The translations under genes and the position numbers were made by a program. From Lamellibrachia satsuma (lineage: Eukaryota > Annelida > Polychaeta > Sabellida > Siboglinidae), in the NCBI GenBank assembly GCA_033239005.1, contig BSQZ01000028.1:2646001-2710000 (forward strand): 64,000 bases of DNA, read 5' to 3'. Under the pieces are notes generated by a model. The model saw only the letters and a program-made list of their open reading frames with translations, had not been told where the DNA came from and made no database searches. The first letter of the stretch is position 1, and the number at the start of each line of letters is the position of its first letter. Positions 1 through 15,000 of the stretch are shown in pieces.

Positions 1-1296
1 CTTTCATCAACCAGCTGGAAAACATTTGTCAGATTCCGTCATTTGTTTCTCCAGAAATCAATATACAAGATGATCCCAGTCAAAAGGCATCCAAAACAAC
101 TACATCATGTCTTCGTGCACAAGGGATCCTACCGTCACTGACACAAGGGATCCTACTGTCACTGCCTCATGCTTATGTTGCCAGCTATCTACTACAAATT
201 TTAATCTGGGCACAGCATAAGTGTCTTAGTCCTTAATTATGGCCACATCCGTGTTAAAAAATAATTGTCATTGAAGCAAACAAATTGCTAAAAGGAAGTA
301 CCATCTAAAAATCACAGGCACTACGTTCATATGACATGAACACAGAAGTTAAATAGTGATTTTTCCCTACAAGGCAGTCAGAGTGCTGTTGGACGCTTGG
401 ACACTTCCAGTTATGGCCATAATATGGTTGAATGATAGGGTTATTAGGGGCACTGTGGGGTTATGACAAGGGTGTTGAGAGCAGTGGTTTTTAGCGCAAC
501 TATAGAGAGAGACAAGGTTAAGTTTAGTTTTAGGAACAAAAAGTTGTTGTGAGACAGATGACCTGCGCTGCCTGGGGATATTTTAAAGACGCAGGAGACT
601 AACAAAATAGGGTTCCCACAAGTCATGGAAATCCTGGAAAGTCGTGGAATTTCTAAATAAATTTTTCTTTCCTAGAAAGTCATGGAAATTTAGTACAAGT
701 CATGGAATTTGAAAATGGTGTTTTATTCCACAATTTCATATAGTAAATTCTGTAATCATGCTTCTGATTGGTCAGAACGTAATCTGGATCAAAGCATCAG
801 GCGATTTCAGCCAATGTAACGCCTTGTTTCAAGGGACTTCAATATTTCCCCTTTTTTATGTGAATGTCGAAGCATGTGCGTTGATTTTGTCAATAACGTA
901 ATAGTGATGCATTGATGATAGTCTTCCTCGGTCATGAAAAAGATCATAAAAAAAGTCATGGAATTTTATGTCACAAAAAGAATGGAAATCCCGGGGACTG
1001 TCATTTTATACCACACGAGTAGACTGGAACAGCTAGAGCATCAGTATACTGTGTATGAAGGAATCATCCAGTCTGAAACTGAGGTTCCATCAACTGATAA
1101 GAGACCCCATCAGTTGACCAATGGCTGACAGATTTATACAGCCCTATCAGGCCAAATCAGACCCAGCTGTTCATGTTTGGGTGGCATGTTTTATAACCCT
1201 GTTTTGAGGTCATGTTTACTAAAATAAAGTGTGCTAGTGTTTGACACAGTTTGATAACAGAAGACCTTAAAATGGCATCTTTCTAATCAGTCTTCT

Positions 1297-1885
1297 AGAA
1301 GTTTGACCCTGAAAAGTCCCACCACCCGCCCTGTCTATAGTCCAAGCCTTTTTTTTCAGGGGTCTAAAAATACAGGCATAAATTTGCAGCTTTGCATGCC
1401 TAATAATAGGCAATATTAGGCATGGCCAGTAATAGGCTTGTGTACTGATTTCTACAATATTTTAAGTTAGAGGTGGTGCTATTTCGTATTAAGGGTAGCT
1501 CAGAAAAGTTTGACCTTAAAAGTCCCCATGGTTAAAAGTCTGAAAATACACTGACAACAAATTTGTATCTTCACGCAGTGATAGGCTTACGTGTGTATTT
1601 TATATATACCATATTTATTTTAAAGGTGGTGTGTTTTGTTTTACGGGTAGTTCAGAGAAAATTGTCCCTAAAAAGTCCCCTACCTGTCTATGGTTCCTTA
1701 TCTAAAAATACCCTGATACAAATGTCCATTTTTGTGTACCTGTAATGGTAGGTTTGTGTACTTTTTTATACTATATTTATTTTAGGGGGGTTGATTTTTT
1801 TTAGGGGTAGCTGCCTCTGTTATAAAAATCTAGATCATGAACTGTTTTATACTATATTTATTTTAATGAGGTGATTTTGTTTTAG
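1297..1885. repeat. Diverged tandem repeat, units about 180 bp
   Basis: Three to four degraded units sharing GTTTGACC..GAAAAGTCCC, CTAAAAATAC, ATAGGCTTGTGTACT and TATTTTA..GGTGGTG..TTTTGT. Upstream of ARHGEF17 exon a. Confidence 0.6.
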
Positions 1886-2267
1886 GGGTGACAACCCATG
1901 GCTCTTTGAAAAACCATGCTGAATAGTAAATAACATTTTCTATCATCGACATCACTACAAATGACAAAACAACAAAAGTGTGTAAAGAAAGAACTATTTA
2001 TGCATGACATATCTCTTAATCTGCTCAAATTGAATATATGACAAGAAAACCATCTATGCACAACATATTTCTTTACAACAAAGCTAATTTACTGGTACAT
2101 AATCCACCTATTGTTGGTTCACAAAGTCAACTGCCAGAGAGTTATCCGTTCTGCTACTCACCTGAAATTACCCCTTTCCAGTGTCATGGCTGTATTTTTT
2201 ATATATTAGACCTCTTTATTTTAGTCTCAAGATAGCACAAATTTCCATTTGTTATTTAAACAACCCT

Positions 2268-2402
2268 TGACGAGGGTGCATTGTGTCATGACACTCATTG
2301 TGTCATGACACTCATTGTGTCATGACGCTCATTGTGTCATGACACTCATTGTGTCATGACACTCATTGTGTCATGACACTCATTGTGTCATGACGCTCAT
2401 CA
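2268..2402. repeat. About 20-bp minisatellite
   Basis: Seven units of CATTGTGTCATGACACT, some with GACGCT. Confidence 0.85.
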
Positions 2403-2998
2403 GCAATATACCGTCACCTCAATGCCCATGAATCTGACACCCCAAAATTATATATACCCAGTGTTCATTCATATATGAAAGGAGCATGTGTATTCATGGT
2501 AATGACACCCCAGGAATATGATTTACTGGACAAGGTGTTGGATGTTCTATTCTAGGTCAACTAGGTGCATGTGTAGTTTGTGTTCCAAGTTTACATACAT
2601 AAATAGCTCTGTCTTGACAACAATTCAAATTAAGCAGAATAAATGTGTCATAAATTATAAGTGAAGAACACAATTTCTGCCAATTGAAATAAGTTTATTT
2701 TATTTGTAGACATATGTAACTAAGTTTTTAGCTGCATTTGTGCTTTTGGACAGGCATGGGTGTTCAGGAACTTTCTCAGTAACATGATGTAACTTTGTTT
2801 TTGGTTTTGCAGCAATGCTCGTGTAGCCTGGTTGTCCACGAACAACTTGTCAACAATTCTACGTTTATATCTTTTCCAGGAATGTTGTGACCAGATTATG
2901 TAGAAACTCTTTGAATGTAACGTCTCAAATGCAACAATCCAAGAAACCAGAATGTTTAAGAATGCATCAGAATCACTAAGTTTGTTTTTTTGTTTCAG

Positions 2999-3076
2999 GA
3001 CAAACGTGACCTAATTGTTCAGGAACTCTTCAGCACCGAGCAGCAGTACGTGGAGACACTCAAGATGTTAGTGGAG
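2999..3076 (+). CDS. ARHGEF17: ARHGEF17 exon a: start of DH domain
   Basis: Encodes DH conserved region 1, with the TEQQYVETLK motif typical of the first DH helix. A TTTCAG acceptor lies at 2993-2998 and a GTGGGT donor follows. Both ends are phase 0, so the frame of the upstream exon cannot be checked here. Confidence 0.9.
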
Positions 3077-6000
3077 GTGGGTTATTATCAGTTATTTATG
3101 GTTATTCTCAGTTATTCTGTATCTTAAGGTGTGTCGCTTAAGCATATTTTAGTTGCAACAACTTCTCATTTTATACATTCAGTTTTCTATTTTATGAGTG
3201 GAAATGCAACTTAGAATTTTTTTTATATTTTTAGAAGAACGTAGTTGTAATTTTGGATGATTATAAAATGATAGGGAGTTCAGATTTTTGGTTCAGCTAC
3301 AAAGAAAGTTCTCATCCAGGTTAAGCTTTTCTTTAGGAACAAAAAGTTGTGAGATACATGATCTGCACTGCCTAGGGATATTTTAAAGACGCAAGAGACT
3401 AGCTAAATAGGGTGGCTGTTGTGTAGATAGAGCATGCATGATATGCCAGAGTGGACATTTTTTTTTTTTTTGACGTTACTTATCCAATTTGATTCGATAA
3501 GTAACACGAAGCCAGTGTAACTATTTAACCATTTCAGTACTGTGTTGTGACCACAGAATACTGCATTCCCAGTGCCTTTGTCAGAAGATCAACTACATCA
3601 CTTCAAATCAAGATTTGAGCAACAATAATGTATTTTACAAATAGTAACATCTGTATTATTAACGTAGAATAATCAACAAGTAAAACAAGCCAGACAAGTT
3701 TAGTTATCATCATCGTAGTAGCCAACAATCCAACAATTATATCATCATCAAAGTAGCAATTGAATATACTGGCACTGTTAACATCAAGTTTGCCAATCTG
3801 TTACAGAAAACCACAAAAATCTCGAAACAAATGTATTGAGCAATAATTTATGATTACTTCTATTAAAATCCTAAGGCATTTACTTTAGCGACAATATATG
3901 ATAAGTGGCTCTATGTAGTGAAAAACTGAGTAAAAATTATTTTAATAGTGTGCATCATCAATGCCGCTATACCGGCCTCTTGTACCACAGCGTCACAGAC
4001 CGTGCGGCCAGTATAGCGGCCTGTCATATTGAAACGGGTAGTGTTGGTGAGAAACGAGGCACCATGAGTACAACACGTGCTATTCAGTTTTACATACATT
4101 TGAATTTAACTAAATTTCTTTTAGCAATGTTGTTTAATATTCATTGAGTTGCAGTTGTCAAGATGGCTACTAATTAGTATTATATAATTATACTTATAAG
4201 ATAACAGAGCTACCTCTCTTGAAAAGACTAGTTGCCAACGAAACTATCAAACAATTTATGTTGTTTAACAAGATTTAACAAGATTTGCCATCCAAGCCAA
4301 AGGCCCAGATGGCAAGTGGACAAGGAAGCCATTGGCTTATCGAAAGTCCAACAATGTTCACCTACTTATAACCCGCCCTCCTGATATATGTGTCAACCTT
4401 GTTTTTAAACATATTCACGCTGCTAGCAGTTACACAATCTGTAGACAGTTTGTTCCATTCATTTATTGTCCTCTGTGAGAACGAGTGCTTCCTGATGTCC
4501 AATCTACATTGATCCTTTACTAATTTTACCTCATGTCCTCTAGTTCTGCTATCCTTCTTGAGTGAGAAAAACATATTTCTATCAATATTTTCATACCCAT
4601 TCAATATCTTAAAAACTTCAATCTGATCTCCTCTTAACCTCCTTGTCTCTAGAGTTGTTAAACCACATTCTTTCAGGCATTCTTCATAACTAAGGTCTCT
4701 AAGTTCTGGAATCATTTTAGTTGCTCTCCTTTGTATGCGTTCAAGCGTATCTATATCCTTCTTACGATATGGTCTCCATGCTTGTATACAGTATTCTAAA
4801 TGAGGTCTAACTATTGCTTTATAAAGAGGTATAATTAACTTTTTTCCCTTGTATGTTATGTTTCTTCTAATCAATCCAAGAATTTGATTACCCTTTGAAG
4901 CTGCAATACCACACTGCTCTGAAACTTTCATATCAGCGCTTATTGTAACTCCTAAGTCCTTTTCTTTTACAGTAGTACCAAGAACAGTAGCTCCCATTTT
5001 ATAGTTTACATTCAAGTTCCCATGTCCTGTATGTAGGCATTTACATTTCCCAAAATTGAACAGCATCTGTCATTTCTCAGACCATTTCACTAATCTGTCT
5101 AGATCGTTTTGTAAATGTTGTTTATCACCATCAGTATTAACCTTTCTAAACAATTTTGTGTCGTCCGCAAATTTCAGTACGTTACTTGTTATACTCTCGT
5201 CCAAGTCATTGATATAAATTAAGAATAATATAGGTCCTAATACTGATCCTTGAGGTACCCCACTCAAAACCGATTTCCAATTTGAAACTTCGCCATCTAC
5301 TACAACTCGTTGTCTTCTGTCAGTCAGCCATTGTTCTATCCAGTCAGTTATGCTATCCCCGATACCATGGGCTTTTAATTTAAGTAGCAATCTTTGATGT
5401 GGCACTTTGTCAAAAGCTTTCTGAAAATCTAAGTAGATAATATCTACTGGCGATCCCTCGTCTATCCACTTAGTGATTTCTTCCAAAAAACATAACATAT
5501 TTGTTAATTTAATAATTTATGCTTAACGAGGAAGTCCACCATATGGTGTTTAATTAACCTTTCTAATAATTTACAAATCACTGACGTTAAACTCACTGGT
5601 CTGTAATTCTCTGACTTATTTCTCGAACCCTTTTTAAATAATGGTATGATGTTTGCTTCTTTCCATTCAAACGGAACAACTCCCTCTTTTAATGACAAGT
5701 TGAATACTCTTGCAAGTGGTATACTGATTTGATCTACTGTTTCCATTAGTAATTTTGGAGGAATCCCATCCACTCCCGGTGATTTGTTATCCTTCATTGC
5801 CTTTATTTTCCTAGCTACCAATTCTGGAGTTACAACTAACGGTCCTAAATAGTCAGATTTAGTCCCCTGAAATTTAGCATCAGCAACTGGTAATGAACTA
5901 ATATCTTCTTTTGTAAACACTGAACTGAAGTAACCATTTAGGTCTTCCGCCATTAAAAACCCCTGTGATATTATATTTCCAGCACTGTCTTCTAGAGGTC

Positions 6001-9000
6001 CAACCTTGTCTTGTACGTTTTGTTTATTCCTGACATATGCATAAAAACTCTTGCTGTCAGTTTTTATGTTACATGCCAGTTTTTGCTCATAGCTTCTTTT
6101 AGATTGTCTGATTTCAGTTGTAGCTGCATTAAGTGCCTCTTTGTATTTTGCATAGTCTTCTTCCTTTCTGGTACGCCTATAAACCCTCCACATAGTTTGT
6201 TTTAGCATTATTTTTCTAATTGCCTCTTTTGACAAGTGTTTCTTTCTACACCGTTTTCCTTGTTTTCGGAAGGGAACAAATTTATCAATGATACTCTCAA
6301 TTTCATATTTTAGAATATTCCAACATTCAATTGCAGTCTTATTCATCAGCATGTTATTCCAATCTAGCTGTGCTAAGTATTTTCTCATATCTTTGTAGTT
6401 ACCTTTGTGGAAGTTTCTCTTGTACGTTTTCTTATTTTTACTTTCTGATTTTACATTGATGTCAAAATGTATTTGATTATGGTCACTATTACCCAATGGT
6501 TCAAATATTTTTACATTGTCCACTAATTCTTTTGTGATGACAAAACTATATCTAATACATTTTCTCCCTGGTTGGTTCTAGTACGTGCTGAGTAAGAAAG
6601 CTATCCTGGATTAAACATAGAAATTGTTGATCCTCAATCCCTGTGCTCTCTAGAGAATTCCATTGTATGTGTCCATGGTTAAAATCTCCCATTATGATAC
6701 ATTCCCCTTTACTAACTTCCTTTATAGCGTTTTTTATTTTTGTGTTGTCCTCTTCGTTTATATTTGGACTTCGGTAAACTAATCCAATAGTTAATTTTAA
6801 ATTTCCTGAAACAATTTTGCACCAAACAGCTTCATCGCAATCTGCTTCCCTTTCTAGTTTTATTTCATAAGCCTGAATAGATTCTTTAACATATAAAATA
6901 ACTCCCCCGCCCCTTCTTCCTATTCGATCTTTCCTAAACATTACGTATCCTGTCAGTCCTAATTCAGCATCTGTTATATCTATGTTGGCCCATGATTCAG
7001 TTATACCAATTATGTGAGGGTCAATATCTTCTACCATAATGTTTAATTCGTTTTTCTTATTTACTATGCTCCTTGCATTTAAACATACGCATCTATAACC
7101 TTTTTCAGAGATGTTTTTCGGATGATTTGATATTGGTTTATCTGTGCTAGTGGCCTCTTGTTCTGCTTGAGACACCTCTAGGTAACCCCCCTGCACTTCT
7201 AGTTTAAAGAATGTTTACTTCCAAAAATATTTGTCATTGTACCCAAGTCGCTATCTACTGCTGCTAAAAGTTTGTCCACGAATACTGCCGCCCCCTTTCC
7301 ACTTAAATGAAGCCCGTCCTTCATGTACATATCAGCCCTCCCAACAAAATTTCCCCATAAATCCACAAATCCAACTTCCTCTTCCCTACACAGCCTCTGG
7401 ACTAACATGTTAATTGCCATCCCCCGACAATTTCGATATTTGTGACCCCTCCTGCCCATTACAGGTAAAATCCCTGACAGTATTACCTGCTCAACCCGCG
7501 TCTGTTTTAGTGTTCTGACCAACTGCCTATATTTCCTAACTATGGCAGTTGTACCCTCCCTCTCTACGTTATTTGTCCCTACATGTACTAAAACAGATCC
7601 ACCCTTACCCGAGCCTACGATGTTTTTTACCCTCTCAGTTATCGCCTCTATTTTGGCTCCAGGCAAGCAGACCACCACATCATCTCCCTTGTTTAAGACT
7701 CTGTCGGTCTTCCTAACTATCGAATCCCCCACAAACACCCTCGCTCTCTTCCTCACCCCCTCTATCACTGCTGCAGAATAACTCTTCCTTTCGATCCCCT
7801 CCATCACATTCTGTCCTGACCCCTTCCCTTCCGTCTCCCCCACTCCCTTCTCCTTCCCTCCTGTCTCCCCTACTCCCCTCTCCTTCACTCCGGTTGTTTT
7901 CCCTCCCATCTCCTTCCCTCCTGTCTCCGCTACTCCCCTCTCCTTCACTCCGGTTGTCTTCCCTCCCGTCTCCCCCACTCCCTTCTCCTTCCCTCCTGTC
8001 TCTGCTACTCCCCTCTCCTTCACCCCAGTTGTCTTCCCTCCCGTCTCCCCCACTCCCTTCTCCTTCCCTCCTGTCTCCCCTACTCCCCTGTCCTTCACCC
8101 CGGTTGTCTTCCCTCCCGTTCCTTTCCTTCCAGTCTCCTTACGTCCTGTCTCCCTATGACTTGTTGTGAGACAAGCTAATTTTTCTACTTCCGCTATTAA
8201 CTTCCCCGCCCATGTCATTCACTATCCTATACGGCAGCAGAACACACATGCCTAACCTGCTGACAATATAAAAACACCACTGATTTGGCAGTCGTATTTA
8301 CTTAGCGATTGCCACTGGGAAATGTCACTCCTGACACTACAAAAAACATGGTGATTGTCAAGATAGATTTCCATTGCCGTGTCCTGCCTTCTGTAACCAC
8401 AATCACATGTATGAATAGGAGGAATTTTATACCACCCTGGACGGAATATCATTACTTTTGCCAGTTGTTGGTAAGACAGGTCATTTATGCATTTATAAAT
8501 TACATTGTCAACCAGTTCACTCCAGACTCCTCCTGGTTGGAAAATATTTGGCATGTCAAATCCATGCAACTTGTTTATTTGAAAACATTCCTGTATATTT
8601 AACATGAAATGTTTGGTTTGTGTTATGAGACATGAAAGGAGCTAGGTCTGATCATTTTAGCGTAAAATCATGACATGTAGTATAGTGTATATCCATTCTA
8701 ACATCTTTACTATGGAATATGTTTTACTGAACCACCATTTCTAAAGAGAAACAGCAGTAATTGTTTTAGGCCTATTCACCTATAAGAGTTACTAAAACAT
8801 AATGATTTGTAACTATAATTTAGAATATCACGCCACTGCTATACATACTAGAAAAACCTTGTTGGACACACAGCATTTTAAATTTCATAGGCCGGGTGTG
8901 GGTAGTCTAACTAGATTCGCTCGCCAAATGAAAATATATTTGTATACATGTATTCCTATACTATATCCAATAATATAGCCATGCTGTTTGCATCCAGACT

Positions 9001-12000
9001 GAAGTTATGTAACATACTGTAGCCTCTGTTTACTAAATTAGTCCTCTCTCTCGATGGTTCTGTGTATGCTGGCCTCATTTAATACGTCATGCATACCCAA
9101 TTTTCATAGAGCTGCACATACGCTTATCGGTTGAGCTGGTTAACATGTCAGCACACAGTCAACCGAAAAAATTACCAGAATCTCCCACTTTTAAAACACA
9201 TTCTGAGTATACCACTGGTGTGATAGTCTTCATTTTAGCTGCACATGGTTAGTTTTTTCCATTAGGTGCATAGCCTTAAAACTACAACTTTTGTTTTGTC
9301 TTTAATGTAATGTAATGACTGTTATCCATTTATGAATATCGACTTTGCTGCTCAGCGTGCTACGTAAACACAATATTTCAGTCAAAACATTCAATCTAAA
9401 CAGATAATGGTCAAATGATACTGTGGTTCATTAAAACACTTATGGGCGGTCAGGATGTGAGAATAGATCATTTAACATGATTTGACAAATGATCTATGTA
9501 CTTTGTAGGTCTAGGGTACATATAAGGTGGCCTAGTTACGAATTTGTTATGGTTGCGGTTGTATTTCTTATATAATTAGAATCCTTTGCTGCTGGCGGTG
9601 CTGATAAATAACTTGTGAGTCATGGGAATGCCATTATAATTTGGTGGTTTGACATTGCCGCACTCCTGGAGCAAAGCAGGCAATTATATGTGTTGACTCC
9701 CATAATATTGACGTTCAGTGTTATGAAATTCACAGCAAAGTTGACGTCAGTCTACAAGTGTAACATCCTCCCATAATAAGAGGCAGTTAGAACTCCCTAG
9801 GCAATTCATTTAGCTCATAGTAAATCAGGTTTGTTTATATCTGTAGTATATGAATAGTTTAAGTAATATATATACATTTGGTTTAATAAAAGATGCTTTT
9901 GTTAAAATTATCAAATTACTTTGATCATTAGATCGGATAACTTACAAAAACCGTCAATAGAGTTATAGAGCCAGGGAACTTTTCTGCCAGTTTTTGCAGA
10001 ATTTTGACCAGATCTGGTCCAAAATAATTAATTGTTTGTCCGATTTATTTTGTCAAAGCAAAATAATTTTTTTTACAAATGTCATAGGGAATACTTAACT
10101 TGATTAAATTTTTCATGAAATGAATCTGAAATTAGACAGGCGAAATAAAATGTAATTGAGGAAGAACCGTAATTTAAGATAAAATGTGCCAGTAATAAAA
10201 TTTTGGTAACATCAGTTTGTTTTCTCTACACCACTGAAATTCTGCAAAACCTAGTTGTTTGGTAGTTGTTTATTGCCATCAGCATCTGGAACCTACAGAA
10301 TGTAAAACTGTTACTATAGCAACTCGAATGTACCACATTTCATGTCATCATAATTTAGATTTTTATCCTTCTGGCTCAGGATGGAGAGAATTGTATGTAC
10401 CCTGGTAGCAATAGCGATATTGTGAACTGATCAGAGGCCGCGTAGCTCTAGTTATGAGCTTGCGTTCCTGAGGATTTCAGCTAAATAGATGTTTATTTGA
10501 TTGTATTGTGTTGTCCCTGGCACGCACTTCTTATGATCAGTAAAGATAAGACGAAGTGTTTAAAGGTGCTTCCTCAATTAGATTTGTTGCTTCTCTCATT
10601 TCAGACTTATGTTGTGAACAATTAAACCTATCTAGCATCCACTATCCACTCATTTCTAAAAAAAATTTATTCTTGGTAAAATCATCGGACAAACTATTAA
10701 ATTATTTTTGACTGGATTGGCAAAAATAACAGAAGTCATCTGGATCCATACACTATAGCATAAGGCAGTTCTAACTTAAGCATGTTACCCAATATATTGA
10801 TCAAAGTCACTTGTTTAGATGATTTTAACAAAATTACGCACTCATTTATTAACCAAATATTCATATTACTGAAATTATTTACAAACTACAAAGAAAGCCA
10901 AGTGAGGAGGGAATATAAAGAAATAATGCACCGATATTTCAAATGCTGTAAGACTTAATCTGTGTGGTTCTTTACTAGACGACTTCATTGTTGTTTTCTG
11001 ATTACAGAAGTACATGATTCCTATGAAGACACAAGGTATACTAGACAGCAATCTTGTGGACGACATGTTCTATAAGATCAACGAGATCTACATGCACCAT
11101 GCCACACTGCTCGCCTTCATGGAGAGAACGCTGCAGGTCTGGAACTCAACCACCACTATCGGAGATATCATCTATAAAAATGTGAGTACCATTTGTGCCT
11201 GTGATATCAGTGAACAGACGTGTAGTTTGTCTACTGGAGATATCATCTTTGAAATGTGTGTACCTCGTGTACCAATCCTTATTAAAGGCATTGTACAATG
11301 ATTTTTGTTGATTAACTCAATGAGCGATACTCAATTTATTTGTGTTTATAACATCTCTGTTGGTTAAAAATGGTATACATAGAAAACTTACTGTCATGTC
11401 TTAATATTTCCAAAAATATGCAATTTTTTGATGAAATAAAATATGCTGGTTTACGATATAATGCTATATAATGATTTGGTGATGAAATAAAATATCCTGG
11501 TTTACGATATAATACTATATAATGATTGCTATGCCATTTCCAATTACACAAAACACCCAAGTAGCTCGATATCAGTTGACAAATGAAAATCCTTTAACTA
11601 TGAGATTTGGTTGGTTGTTCGTGTGTTTGAGATATTTGTAAAAATAGTTCCGGATACAATGTCTTTTATGAGGTTCAGAGTGAATGTGTCATGATGTGTC
11701 ATGCCATGAAATATTTAAATAATAAGTTGGTGCCGTAGTTGATGGAATAAGTGCTGAATCAGTAAGAATATATAAACAAATAAGAACTCGGTTGTCCAGT
11801 CTGTCACTGGAGATTAGAACTGTGGTTTGGCCCCGTTGTGATTTTGTGTTATAGTTTGAATATCATTGGTTCTGTCACAGAACAACCTGGTCTGTTATGT
11901 CACTATGACTGTTGACAAAATGTGATATTGTTGACATATGGTCCATCTGTGACAGCTTTAAGCATGATTTAAAGGTCTGGTTGTTTTAATCGTAAAATCA

Positions 12001-15000
12001 TGTTATGTACAGTAGTATGAACTATATCAACTCTAAACATCTTGACCGCTCAAATGTGTTTTAGATAAACCTTAATTTTTAAATATAATTTGACTGTTAT
12101 CAGTTATGACGATCAACTTTGCACTTAGCATGCAGTGTCAACATGATATTTGGTTCAAAACATTCAAATTAAACAGATAACAGTAAAAATACAAAAACAC
12201 ATTTGGGTGGTCAAGATGTTAAAATAGATTAGTTTATTCTGCATAACATGATTTTACAATAAAAACGATTAGACTTTGTACCTCCAAATATCCTGATGTG
12301 TTATGCAGATCAATAATCAAGTTAAAATCTGTGTAAGCCTTTCGCTGTTTATGTCTTGTCTTGTAGTATTACTGGCCAACACTCCTATGGAGTCAAACGG
12401 TCAGGGTTGGGTGCGCATGTTATTTAGTCATGTTTGTTTGGGACTAAGTGTGTGAGAGCTTGCTTAAATTGCTGTGGTTCTGTGATGTTGGCTATTGATT
12501 GCGTCTGGTAATGAATTCCGATATTTTATTGTTCGGGGAAAATAAGAAAATTTGTAACAGTTCTTGCTCGCGTGTATGGTGTTGAAGGCTTTGCTATTTA
12601 GATGTAGACCCGGGGGGGGGGCAATGGATCATAATTTTAATGTCTGACCCAAGTTATAAATCACATCACGCAGGAATTATTCTTGTATGCGTGCCATGTG
12701 GCAGCAAATTCTTGTTGCAACACATAGATATTAACATTTAGGTGATTAATGGAAATATGTGTGAAAGTGTACAGAGAAAATAATTATTTTTGAAAAATGT
12801 ATAAAAGCAGCAAATAGGTTGCGTGTCTGTATTGTGTGAGCACGTGTGTGTGAGCACGTGTGTGTGTGAGCACGTGTGTGAGCACGGGTGTGTGAGCACG
12901 TGTGTGTAAGCACGTGTGTGTGAGCACGTGTGTGTGAGCACGTGTGTGTGAGTGTGTATGAGCAGTGTCGGACACATGAATGGTTGTGTATGAGAATGCT
13001 GACTGATGTTTTTTATCACAAAATGAAGTTATATACAGGTATAGTGTAGCTATATCTGTTCTCACAGCTTCACTGTCAAAATATGTTTTCATGAACCACA
13101 ATTTTTAAAGTAAAATTTTTAAAGTTTAATTTGAATGTTTTGGGGGTGAAAGTCATGTTTACATTGCTTACAGAGGGGATGCAGCGTTATGATTGTTAAT
13201 GATACTATGTCCATCATGTGATCCTCGGAACACCTGACCCCGATAAACAGCAGTTGTTCATGAATGTATTGAACAGAAAGGTTGATATCCAAATTATAGT
13301 ATAAAAATTGTGATTCATTAATGCATATTTGGGTGATCAAGATGACAGATATAGTTTATACAATATAACATGAGTTGACAATAGAAATGATAAGATTTTG
13401 TGCCTTGAAAATGTTGCCCAGAAAGCTATTGTAGATAGTGTTGGCTGACGGTACAGGAGTGGGCAAGTTCCCTGCCCAGATAATCTGGACTGAATGATGA
13501 CCAGTTGAAATAATTTTTCAGTGAATGGCAGCTTGACCTCTCTGACCCTTTGATTTGCTGCTAGATACGTGCAGCTGTCTTGTAGACAACAGGGTAGGCA
13601 GGGTGCCCTTGGATGATGGTGGTTTGTGGCTTGGTTACCGGGTCACTAAGGTTTTCTACCACTATTGTCTGTGGTATGTGGTGAAACAGTTACAAACGTT
13701 CATCTAGGTGCATATAGATAAGGAAGTAAGAAATGCACAGGTAGCTAGTTTGCTTTCATCATCATTATTTAGTCATTTGGAGGATGGGTCCCATGATAGT
13801 TGTTCACCATTTGTCTCCATTGACATGTCCTGCATAGACATCAGGTTCGGGAACTTATCCACAATTCTGCCTGGTAGTCTCTGTCCAGGCCTTGGTTGCT
13901 AAGTAACCAGCCATCTCACCACGTCTTTACTTCTGGAACAGTAATCTGCGAATTGGGCTCGCCTCCATCTGATTGTCTCGCAAATCTTGGGTGTTTCCAA
14001 GTGTAATTCTCTGTTTGTCACGTGTTGTGTCCTGGATAATTTAGTTGTTCCAGCGGGTCTTTGGCGAACATGCAAAATTATTTTTTAATGGCACATTAGA
14101 AGAAGAAGACTGCTATTGAGATGTGAGGTCAGCGCGAAGAGTATTGGGAGGGGAGAGCAAGGCGACATGGGGGTGGGAGACATGATTGGCTAATCAAAAT
14201 AAATACGGAGGATCAGAATCACACCAGCCTCACACCAGACTGCAGGGGCAAAGACAGAGCAATATTAAGTGTGAAACACAAAGCTTAAAACGGTTGAATG
14301 CATTATAAAAATCCCAGGATTTACCACTCTTCATATGCTGATATTAGTATGTTTGACAGCTTGTCAGTACTGTCAAAGGTGTTGGCAATTAATGACTTCA
14401 TTATCTTGGGCTAGTGGGGCCTCAGTGAGAAGGCAGAAATGTTCTGGGGGGCCTTGAGCTGAGAGAGATTGGGAACTGCTGTTCTAGAATATAGGCCCTG
14501 AACTGGTTGCACCAACAATATCAATGATTTGGCACACTTCCCTAAACTCTATTCTGTAACGCGGCTTCCAGAAAGATTCTGTCAGTGGGAGAGAAATCAT
14601 AAAAAGTAAACTAATACAAACCCATCATTATGCTTTGCAAAAGCAATTTGTGGCTTCCGTTTCCTGGAATCTGGTACAGGATGCTACCGTTCCGCCTTCA
14701 CGTAATGTGGTGCCAGTACGTAATGTGGTGCCAGTACGGTGCAGACCCATTACACAGTCTCACTTGAACAAATATCAACAGTTGTCTGGTTTTTTGCACC
14801 TGGGAAAATGCATGGACTTAAATCAGTTGGCAGAATTCAAACAGAATCTGTTTCTGTGGTTGAGACGAAAAAGTTGAATCTTCGGTCACTGCCAGAGCGG
14901 AAAAATCGCTGCTGCGTTGTTCATAAATATGTTTCTGAATCACATTTAAAATGGTAATTTTTAATGTTGAATGGGACACCTTGTTCACCCCCGTGGTTGG

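Larger units (their letters stand above)
1..2998. other. Non-coding, probably an ARHGEF17 intron
   Basis: No exon-like ORF recognised on either strand. AGTCATGGAAAT/GTCATGGAATTT repeats occur near 620-970, then the repeats at 1297 and 2268. Ends at the exon a acceptor. Confidence 0.6.
4264..8218 (-). mobile_element. CR1-like non-LTR retrotransposon, near full length, inactivated
   Basis: Inserted antisense in ARHGEF17 intron a-b. In element order: ORF1 (8218-7199), an APE-type endonuclease (7196-6552), reverse transcriptase (about 6523-5070) and the C-terminal region to the stop at 4362. A 100-bp 3' UTR ends in short TCTTGTTAAA repeats near 4264, typical of CR1-type 3' ends. The RT carries NYRPVSLTS, FQKAFDKVPH, SGVPQGSVLGP and FADDTK. 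Breaks: a frameshift near 6540-6556, a deletion plus stop near 5500, and a nonsense codon at 5069-5067. An unassigned 117-codon ORF (8605-8252) just upstream on the same strand may be more of the 5' end. Confidence 0.88.
3077..11007. other. ARHGEF17 intron a-b (7.9 kb)
   Basis: Filled with the CR1-like LINE and two foldback elements. Also holds an inverted pair GCCGCTATAC/GTATAGCGGC at 3963-4021 that may be a decayed MITE. Nothing else coding is seen. Confidence 0.75.

Noticed and set aside
8252..8605. 117-codon - strand ORF with Cys residues (THTCDCGYRRQ).
   Set aside because: No family recognised; mentioned only as possible 5' LINE sequence.
14051..14483. hAT-like element with CAGCGGGTC and GGGAACTGCTG ends.
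   Set aside because: Ends match poorly and no target duplication could be found.
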